From: Potentilla sterilis
Lineage: Eukaryota; Streptophyta; Magnoliopsida; Rosales; Rosaceae
DNA length: 64,000 nucleotides
Direction: 5' to 3'
Assembly: GCA_963682095.1 (NCBI GenBank)
Contig: OY821763.1
Location: forward strand, 41,971,190 to 42,035,189
In this document: positions 55,145 through 64,000 of the stretch, piece after piece
Position numbering within the stretch: position 1 is the stretch's first letter
Layout of the letters: each line of letters begins with the position of its first letter
Notes under the pieces: generated by a model
What the model was told of the DNA's origin: nothing
Database searches by the model: none
What the model saw: only the letters and a program-made list of their open reading frames with translations
Translations under genes and position numbers: made by a program

Positions 55145-57180
55145 AGGAACAAATGTCAAGTGTTGTCTGTGTAAGCTTATTTTATGTGTGTACTATGTAG
55201 TTGTTTCATTGTCTATATGAAGCAAAGTAGGTTATGGTATGAACTGGCATGCGCCAACCTGGGAATCTATGTTGTCTATGTTCTATTCTAATGTTATTTA
55301 TAAAAATCATAATTGTAAGTCCATTATCTACTTCCTTTTCTATTGGTGTGCATATTTTATTTCATTTGTTTTTTCAAACTGTCGGATCACTCCTTTTAAT
55401 TTGAAAATATTTCTGGGATCCCATGACAGCATTAGTCAGTTGTGCTTTTGGAGAAGGATACAGTAGGCTTGTTGGTGAAAACTTCAACAGTTCTATCACA
55501 AATGCATCGCGTTATATAAGACATTGTTATTTTGTATAACACATGTTGTGTTACTATACTATCAATTGAAATTATCGATCTGATGTGTTCTCCCAAAATC
55601 GTATACGATAAGCCAATCTAACAGCATAATATGTCAAATATATAAGTGGCTCTATAGAACATTCTCTTGTATATCACAACAGAAAACTGAGAGCAGGTTT
55701 CCACATGTTTCTTAGTTTCTCACCTGCTAGCTGGAAGTTCTACATTTCATATCATTCCATGCTGTCCACTTCTGTAAGAATTGTTCTTACTCATTCTATC
55801 TCCACTCGTTCTTGAAACTGATTCTAAACGACCCAACCACTCCACTTCAATTCAATTTTATTAGTACTTCATCTTGGTCACTCACTGACTGCTTCATGTG
55901 CTAGATCTGCTTTGTAAATTCAAGTTCTATAAATTTGGCTTTTATGAGAGTACTTCAAATTGATAATTGCTCAAACTTCCTGAAAAAAGTATCAGTAAGA
56001 GACCTCTAATTCCAAAAGGCAGTTAACAAGTGAGAAATTCTGTATTTATCAATGACAGTTGAGTTTCACACGATTATTAAAATTAGTAGTTCATCGAACT
56101 AAATCAAACCATAAAATGCATTGTCATCACTTGTCTTTAAATTTGAATCTGAACACTTAGTTTACAATTTTGCAGAAGCAAAATAAGGTAACAGATACTT
56201 CCTAGACCAATTTGACATACGCATGTATGTTATGTGTGGAGCTCAAACATTATGTCCCTTTTCCTGCCAAAGGGCATATTCGCTAAAACTTGTGTTGTAA
56301 CGGACTAAGAAAGAACACAGATTTACGTGCTTCGCTAACTAAGAAAGAACACAGAGAGATTCCGACTAGCTGGTTCAAAACATATATTAACAACTTGAAA
56401 AGAGAGGGAATCTACAATTTGTCTCTACTTTTCTTGTGGCTGCACTTCAAGATCACAATAGCAATCAATGACATCATGGAAGATATGGTTTGTTACATAC
56501 AGAAATTGGAGAACTGCCGCCATTATTGTGTGTTCTGACTTCAAGCATGCATCAGAAACATATATGCAAGATGAGACAGCTTAATCATGCAGATTTCATT
56601 TGGGAATATAGTCGATACAAGGTCCCGAGCTCATAAAGGGAACACGAGAATATGATCAGACATTACTTATAAATAAATTATATTTAAATTTAAATCATAT
56701 GATGTAACGATTAATACACTAATTTAACTCTCATTTATATGGTTTGGTCTTTGTAACACTAAACAAAATTTTACTTTTTAACTATCACATCAAATTATAT
56801 AATCTAAATGTGTTACACTATAGAACTATGTAAGCGCCTCCAGTTTTAATGCTGGGAACACACTGAATAAAATTTTGATACTAGACGAATGACTTGGAAG
56901 AACAACAAGAAATAGACCATGAGTCTTTTTTCCTATGTCAAATCTGTAAATTTTAGAACAGGAAATACAAGTCGATAAAAACACTACAATAAAATTGTGT
57001 AGCTTTTCCAATCTGAAAAAAGAAAAAAAAATTCACAAAAATAAAAATGTGTTGGCTCTTTGGCTGTAGGAAATGAAAGTTGGTTGTTTGTTTGTTATGG
57101 AAAAGAAGGACCAAACAAGCCATTATCAATTTATCGAAGAGAGAAGGAGATAAACCAAAGACAGAGCTGACGTTCTAAAC
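55145..57180. other. 3' UTR of the ARM gene and intergenic DNA
   Basis: No gene, RNA gene or transposon ends were recognised in this 2-kb interval. Small ORFs have no family features. Confidence 0.6.
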
Positions 57181-57189
57181 AAAACAAAC

Positions 57190-58384
57190 CAGATACAAAG
57201 CTCAGCAGCCATCCTCTTGTCAGATTTTGCTTTTTCGAGGCTCTTTCCTTGGCACTCTTTTCGGTACTCTTTTCTCTCCCATATCTCTTTCTATCTTTCT
57301 ATATTTCACAAATTTTATATCTTTCATTATTGACCTGCACTTTACAAACCCAGAAAGACCTCAACTTTAGGTATGCATAGTCTCTGATCCAATCTTAAGC
57401 TTAAAGTTTGTATCTTTCTTTCTGGTTTTGTGATTTGGGTGTTGGGTTTCGATTTGTTTGCTGAAATTTTTATCTGGGTTTCCAGGGTATTTGTTTGTTG
57501 GGGTGTTTTCATGTTCATGTTGATTGGTTATGAGTGGGGTTTATACCTTGCTATGAAAATGAACAAGTACTAGACAAAATTGACAAATTAATACATATAT
57601 ATATTTCATTGCTGTTATTTAGTTGCTAGGTTAGTTAAATTAAAGATGTTTCGATTAATTGCCAATTTGTGCTCAACTTATATGTTTGGTTGCCCGGAGA
57701 GTGAAGGTAAGTAGAAGAAAGTGATTACATGATCGCTGTCTTTGTACAATTTTTGAAATCTTTAGAGAAGCAGTCATGCATATTAGCTGTTCCATACTCA
57801 GCTGACTACACTCTTTCTATTATCGGATTTTTTTTAATGTGATTTTTGAAGTTCAGCTTCAAAAGTTTGTGTGTCTGTATATATCAGCTCTGAAGTTGAG
57901 CTAAAAGGAGTGTGCAGCATATAAAACTTCTAATTTTCGATTGCAAATGGAAAAAGTTCATGCCGTCTTTGATCATTATGGCCTATTGCTTTCTTCGTGA
58001 TGGGGAAATTGTTTGCTGCTGTTTGATTAATGATTTGGACTTCAAGATTTGTGCTTTACTTTGCATGGTCTGTGCTGTTTTAACTTTTGAGATAGTGAGG
58101 ATGAAGAGTACCTTTCCTAGAGTAATGTTGATCAGATGAAATCAGAGATGTTACAAGTATGGAGCATATTGTAACTATATTTGGTTTATGGCTTAGTAAT
58201 AACTTGTTAGAATCGTAAATACTTGTGTTTTACGAAGGTCATAATTACGACCTTACGAGGCTTAATGGAACTTCCTTTTTGACTGATGGCTTTGTATATG
58301 TTTTATACATCATATATTTATTATTATGCCTTAGGAAGCTTCCTCAGCATGTTAGTACTAACAATTAGTCTTAACTTCATTCAG
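57190..58384 (+). other. Leader exon and leader intron of the PEX11 gene
   Basis: A C/T-rich presumed leader ends at 57,370 (CTTTAG|GTATGC). The intron runs to 58,384 (TTCAG), so 17 bp of leader lie directly before ATG 58,402. Confidence 0.6.
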
Positions 58385-58401
58385 AAGGTTCAAGATAAGA
58401 C

Positions 58402-59931
58402 ATGAGTACATTAGATGCAACTAGAGCTGAACTTGCTCTTGCAGTTCTTTATCTGAACAAGGCTGAGGCTAGAGACAAGATATGCAGGGCGATACAATAT
58501 GGTTCAAAATTCTTGAGTAATGGACAACCCGGAACAGCCCAAAATGTTGATAAAACGACTAGCTTGGCACGAAAAGTTTTCCGTCTTTTCAAGGTTAGAA
58601 ATAGAATATAATATCATATATTGACTGTTGACATTGAACTAAAGGTTGAAGTACTACTTCCTGCTTTATATGAGGCTCTTTTCATAAACCTTTAGAAGAA
58701 CCAAAGTGAACAAGGATAAAGGGTTGAATAAATCCCTTCTTGAAGCTATTTCTAATCCTCCTTCGCACTTTATAAGGAAGCATAAGTGGACCTCTAGTAC
58801 TCCAATCAGAATATAACATTGAAGTTGAATTTCAGTGATTTTCACTCTTGAACATTTTATCAATTGTCTGCTTGGTTCCAGTTTGTGAATGATCTTCATG
58901 GTCTGATTAGTCCCACTGCTCCTGGGACTCCTCTTCCACTTGTTCTGCTTGGAAAGGTATGGGCTACTTCTTACCGGAATGTGTTTTCTTCTTTTGCTGT
59001 CATTATAATGAATTAAGCTTCAACTTGATGTTTGTACAGTCCAAAAATGCATTGCTGTCAACTTTTCTGTTTCTTGACCAAATTGTCTGGCTTGGCAGAA
59101 CAGGCATTTATAAGGTATGTATTTACCATCTACTTCCTCTTCAATTCCATTGTCATGTATTTCATTTTGTGAAACTAATGCGGTAAAAGTTTGATAATTA
59201 TGTTTGTATTAGAACAAAGAACGTGCTGAACTAATTGGCCGTATATCTCTTTACTGTTGGATGGGTTCCTCAGTTTGCACCACTTTAGTTGAGGTGTGTT
59301 CATCCCCCTTTCTTCCTTGTTTGTTTTTATGTACTATTTTTAATTTAGAGATAAACATAACATGAACAATTTGCTCTTGTTACCTCCTAAATCAGGTTGG
59401 GGAGTTAGGAAGGCTCTCTGGACAAATTAAAAAGTTGGAGAAAGATCTGAAGACTGGCGACAAATACCAAGTATGTTGAAAGTATCTCATTTAATGTATT
59501 GAATGTGATAATTTTGTTGGCTCAAAATTGTGATTTTTACAATTTTTGTGCATCCTGTGGCTGCAGAATGAGGCGTACCGTGCTAAACTCAAAAAATCGA
59601 ATGAAAGGTCACTGGCACTGGTTAAAGCAGCTATGGATACTGTGGTTGCTATTGGGTTGCTTCAGTTGGCACCTAAGAAAATCACGCCTCGTGTTACTGG
59701 AGCCTTGGGATTTACTACTTCTCTGATCTCGTGTTATCAGGTTTCTGTGCCACTGTTTTCTGTGAACATCTATCTTTATGAATGCTTAATAGATATGCAT
59801 AAACTTTGCTTGTTTTGGGCGATGTATGCTCAGATTTGATCTACTAACTGGTACATAGTTTTCTGCTGACATACACCCTTGTTTCGGGGATGCAGTTACT
59901 TCCAGCTCCGGTGAAGGCTAAAACATCCTAA
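58402..59931 (+). CDS. PEX11C: Peroxin 11 (PEX11C/D/E type), peroxisome proliferation
   Basis: Seven exons join in frame: 58,402-58,593, 58,882-58,956, 59,040-59,114, 59,213-59,293, 59,396-59,470, 59,567-59,740 and 59,896-59,931, giving 235 residues. All have GT-AG borders. The start MSTLDATRAELALAVLYLNK and AIQYGSKFLSNGQPGTAQNV are close to Arabidopsis PEX11C, which has the same length. Further markers are FLFLDQIVWLGRTGIYK and AMDTVVAIGLLQLAPKK. Family members are peroxisomal membrane proteins whose amphipathic N-terminal helix bends the membrane and promotes elongation before fission. A membrane-spanning stretch is seen in exon 7. No defect is visible. Confidence 0.96.
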
Positions 59932-60826
59932 AGAGCAGGTCCCCATTGAGCTACGTCCTAATAATTGCCAAGACCCTGTGATATGTATATTTATTAGTGC
60001 AAGCTTTGAACAGTATGCAGTCTAGGAGGGTGAACTTACAGCTTCACTTTTATTTTATCACCGTCCGTGTTATGCACTCTTCAACAGAAATAATGTGTTT
60101 CCGTTTTCATTATAACAAAAGAAATCATTTGTCGGGTGTTCTCGGATCACCGTCTCCCAATTCAGAATTAAACAACAATTGATGTGATCATTTGTTTCTG
60201 ATCCTGGCAATTTTGGTTTCAGTGAATACAGAGTCGCAATGATTTTGATAAGCATCGGTTTGCAAACAACTCTAATGTTGAATATACTTTATGGAAATTT
60301 CAAAACAAAATCCAACAGTTTTTAGAAAAATACATAAACCCTTGCGCGTGTACAATCCAGAACCAGTACCATTAGAGATAGTGATATACTGAATCGGCAG
60401 GAAGTAGTGGTGCATTTTACACATCAAACTTCAGTAGTAAACCAAGGGAACTATGCATTTTGACATCAGAATACAGAACTTCACAGGTACAATTGGCGGA
60501 ACATACATTCAAAGAATGGATTTCAAGGATTATTTTAAGAACTACAATTGAGGATGACATTTTAGGATTGTTGGACACCTCCCAAAACCCAGAGCATCAA
60601 CAAACTGATTCTGAACATTAGAATACTTTATACAACAACTATTGCTTGTATAATACCTTAAGTAGGTAGCTACACCAACAGTTTATGACACTACCACTCA
60701 CTCTAATTATGAGTCTATAGCACTCAGAGAAAAGTAACCACGGAAGGGGCTGCTATCCAATTCAAAGCAGGATAGTACCCTGAGATTTTAAAGGATTGAA
60801 AAATGAAAAGGCACAACATAAATAAT
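59932..60826. other. Intergenic space between two convergent genes
   Basis: It holds the 3' UTRs of the PEX11 gene (plus) and the F-box gene (minus). No other feature was recognised. Confidence 0.6.
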
Positions 60827-63694
60827 TTAGGCCAAGAACTCCTCGTCTGTCTCATAATCAGCATCATCCCATTCATAATATTCCTCAAAATATACATTTC
60901 CATGCAGCACAGGCAGCATTTCTCTAAGGTGTCTCTCCAAATCGCCAGTGGAGATAGCTAACTCGTCTTCAGGAAAGCTTGGTTGATTGAACATGGTTCG
61001 TCTCTTCAACACAAACAACCCAGATGGTACATTGGTTTCAACACTAAATGCAGGTCCAAGTAACTTCCCCTTGACTTGAACGTGAGACACACTGAGGAAG
61101 CAAAACACCACCTAATTAGTATATACACGAAAAATTAACAAGCTATTTAGTAGAAATGGTGGTTATACTCAGATTACAACTTTGGGAAATTATAAGAGTG
61201 CAGTCCAGATGAAATAATAATAACACGAGGACAAAGGGGAGAGTTTTTACCCCACGACTCGAAGGCATAATCAAAGCATGTGAAGAGAATTATAACATTT
61301 TCTCCATATGTCAATGTGTAACTATAAAATGGCAGTTAAAACAAAAGCATCAAACCGGGTGAATGAATGTCAACACGACAAACAATGATGCTCCCTAATT
61401 ATGATATGTTTACATAGTCCTGTTTTTGCTCATGTTCTAAATTGTTCTTTTCCTCTACATTCTTCAAGGTTTGTGCAACATGAAAGACAGAAAGGATATT
61501 CAGATGATGCAGGCACAAGGATGATTTTTAGCTTTCCTATTAAAACATCACAGAGAGATGATAATAGGCCGACCAATGAAATTCAGCTGCTGATGTACAT
61601 GGATGAAAATACAATTATCTCAGATAATATGAACAAACAGAAGCACCGAGAAACGATGTAAAAGGATCAAAAAGTATAGAGCATTCAACTAAAACTAAAG
61701 AAATTGACCTTTCCAAACAACAACTTGTGTTCCATTGTAGCATCTTTTAAGTTTCTGTTCCCACATAAGGCAATAAGTGTATTCTTAATGTAAAGGTATT
61801 CTACCATTCAGTATTCAATTATGAGTTACCATCGTGCAGGCTTGGCAACTCTGTGATGATATGTTAAGGACCACGTATCAAAGCCAACCAAAGCAACAGT
61901 GCCATTATCACCCCAAACTACTGACAATAAACACATCATGTAGTCCGCCAACCAATATTACCAAAACATATTCCTAAATCTGAACCTACTTTTTTATTCT
62001 TTTCTTATGTACATCAGATATGGACATCATCCCATGCCCATTGCATCACACAGGTAACCAGACTAGATCAAATCGTGAGAGCCAGCATTGCATTTTCTCT
62101 AACATATCTCCATTAACAAAATTAAAGCCAAGTATTGAACCAACCAAATCCGAGACAATATTCCCATATTGCGTCCATCCTCCATATTACTGAACCACTA
62201 AGTAAAATTGTCAGCTTAACTTTAAGGCTATGAATTATAAACACTACTTGACTTCGGCAGTGGTTTAATTTAAAGAGACTATATTACTCTCAGATTTTGA
62301 CGTTCTTCCTTTCGAGTAATTTCATAATTGTTATGAAAATCAAGAGAAATGAAGATGCGGAACAAACCATATATAGAACAGGTCATCCATTTCTTGTCTC
62401 TGAACCCTCCCGACTAATTCAATCTGCAAAAATCCACCTATGCAAAGAACTGGCTCTGGAAGCAAAAATGTCTGCAAGCAGTTTTCCTGTTGGCAAAGAA
62501 AATAAGTTAATCCATCAATTTAGTGAACTGGAAGACCAAAACAAGTATAGCAATGTATCAACTCTCTTAAAAAGAAAAAGAAAAAAAAATCCAAGGATGG
62601 ATCAAATACTAGGCAAGCTAAAAGTCACTCCAGTAGTTGATCAGAGAGAGAGATCATATATTTTTACTGAATTATAAAAGTGGACAAGAGGTCCAGGACT
62701 AAATTGTATAAAACTCCTAAACAACTCACAAGCATTGTTTCTAGTTCCAAAACTGTGCAAAAGACAACAACAGTACAAGTCATAATCTAGCTCGCAAAAC
62801 AGAGTTTCTAATTTGAAAATTGCAAACAAAGTTTAAAAGAACCATAATCTCCACAAGTATATTTTCAAACCGCCTAACCCCAACAAAGGAGGTATCAGTA
62901 TACAAGGAAACAACAGGCCTCTGTGTTGGAGATGACAAGATTTCACAAAAATTAAATTCAAGATGCAAGTACAGAAAGGTAGAAGACAAGTTTAGATCAG
63001 GTCACATACTTGAGTCATTGGGAATACTTGCGAAGTGTAAGTCCACTCAAACTTGTCATCATGGAATGATTCCTCCATGAGGTCACTCTCTACAGTAATA
63101 GGGACTTTGGCATGCCCCATACGAAATCGAACACCACTGGCAGAATATATGGGTTCTCCATTCTGGAAGTACGCTGCAAGTAGTAAAAGAGAGATATTGA
63201 AAGAGAAAATCAAACAAAATTATAAGTTCAAACAAATTGGCAAGGTCCACAATTTCAAAAACTCAAATACTTGCCTTGGAAAGGATGTATGTTGATTTCA
63301 GTAATTATAACAAAATCAGACTTCAACTTGTACGTCAGCATCTCGGGCACTGAAGGGTTCTTTTGGCCTTTACTAGACCAGTATGAAGCTCTCCCTCCAA
63401 CCGTCGGTCTTGGGTGTAGAGTATGGTGAATACTTTCTTCCGGAAAATTGTCAGTGCTGGAAGCACTAACTGCCACTGAAATGCAATCCCTAGCAGGAAA
63501 AGATGTACAAGCATGAGCTAGAAAGGCATAGACTCTATGCTCCATTTCCAACGTGTCCCATTCCTTTGAATTGCTAGATCCAACATCTGCGTACTCTTCG
63601 GCATCAGGGTCGTGTAACTCGATCACATGAGCAACTCTAGATAACTGAGGAAACATTTTCATGCACAGCTTCTTACACAGACCATTTTCTACCA
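60827..63694 (-). CDS. F-box protein (At4g00755-like), 3' four exons
   Basis: Exons on the minus strand are 63,694-63,275, 63,173-63,010, 62,471-62,368 and 61,091-60,827 (TAA at 60,827-60,829). All phases agree. Family markers are CISVAVSASSTDNFPEESIH, GRASYWSSKGQKNPSVPE, FKFDFVI-type ITEINIHPFQ, FQNGEPIYSASGVRFRMGHA, LPEPVLCIGGFLQIELVGR and VSHVQVKG. This part is a beta-rich (galactose-binding-like) domain. The N-terminal F-box exons lie beyond 64,000, so the SCF ubiquitin-ligase role is inferred from the family. The first intron has a GC donor (CAAG|GCAAGT). The intron at 61,092-62,367 is about 1.3 kb and holds no gene. Confidence 0.82.
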
Positions 63695-63758
63695 CTGCAG
63701 CACATTAGAAGTTACAAACTCGTGTAAGTTATTGTTGGAAGGAATAAATTGGCTGCAG

Positions 63759-64000
63759 CACATCTTGACTTAGAAAATCAGACCAGAAAAAAGTTGCTAA
63801 TAAAAGGGTAGACTGCAAAACATTTCTGACTTTTGGTACATAGTTTAATATTTGATTTAAATAGATTGTTTTCCTATACAAGGGCAGCTGCACATCTTGA
63901 CTATGAAAATCAGACAAGAAATACATTGCAATTAAAAGGGTAGACTGCAAAACGTTTTCTGACTTTTGGTACATAGCTTAAAATTTGATCTAGATACATT
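63759..64000. repeat. Tandem duplication with a period of about 132 bp in an F-box gene intron
   Basis: CATCTTGACT begins at 63,761 and again at 63,893. The following about 105 bases (AAAGGGTAGACTGCAAAAC, CTGACTTTTGGTACATAG) agree well. The second copy runs off the window edge. Confidence 0.9.

Noticed and set aside
61092..62367. Plus-strand ORFs in the F-box gene intron (61,401-61,661; 62,297-62,677)
   Set aside because: They have no family features; the second overlaps an F-box exon on the other strand.
1..64000. Helitron, LINE, rRNA, organellar or viral insertions
   Set aside because: I looked for their typical ends or domains and saw none; a database search would be needed to exclude small fragments.

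Overview
The window looks like nuclear DNA from a eudicot plant. It has short GT-AG introns, four ordinary plant genes that match Arabidopsis families exon by exon, and a dense layer of plant transposable elements. The species cannot be read from the sequence; a rosaceous genome would fit but I cannot show it. Nothing bacterial, organellar or viral was recognised.

Region 1 (1-31,700) is almost entirely mobile DNA. The 3' three quarters of a CACTA (En/Spm) element runs to its terminal repeat at 7,892. It holds a broken TNP2-type transposase gene, a second gene of the Ptta/En-Spm type, and three blocks packed with a GCCGACGAAA/TTTCGTCGGC motif. Two Ty1/copia elements follow on the minus strand. 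The older one (8,042-16,307) is heavily mutated and carries a probable solo LTR. The young one (16,495-21,968) is nearly intact and is broken only at a 23-base C/G run. Next is an inverted-repeat element (22,805-25,243) that appears to have captured part of a host LEA_2/NHL-type gene, with a second inverted-repeat element inside its left end and a tRNA-derived SINE inside that. A truncated Ty3/gypsy Tat-type element follows (25,789-29,092), with an antisense accessory gene and a 3' LTR.

Region 2 (31,700-36,300) is a host gene for an SR splicing factor of the RS31/RS40/RS41 subfamily (262 residues, five coding exons), followed by a second SINE of the same family.

Region 3 (37,100-51,281) is mobile DNA again. 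It contains a PIF/Harbinger element with a transposase that lacks its first catalytic aspartate and an opposing Myb-like partner gene. It also contains two nested Harbinger-type elements with clean TTA duplications, and a 7.9-kb Tat-type element that has gag and the antisense accessory gene but no recognisable pol. The 3' LTR of that element contains a 280-bp inverted duplication.

Region 4 (51,300-64,000) is host gene space: an ARM-repeat protein gene (560 residues) with a spliced leader and an upstream ORF, a PEX11C-type peroxisome division gene (235 residues), and the 3' four exons of an F-box gene (At4g00755-like) on the minus strand, running off the right edge. The four host genes act in unrelated processes (splicing, an unknown ARM scaffold, peroxisome proliferation, probably protein turnover) and share no visible regulation.
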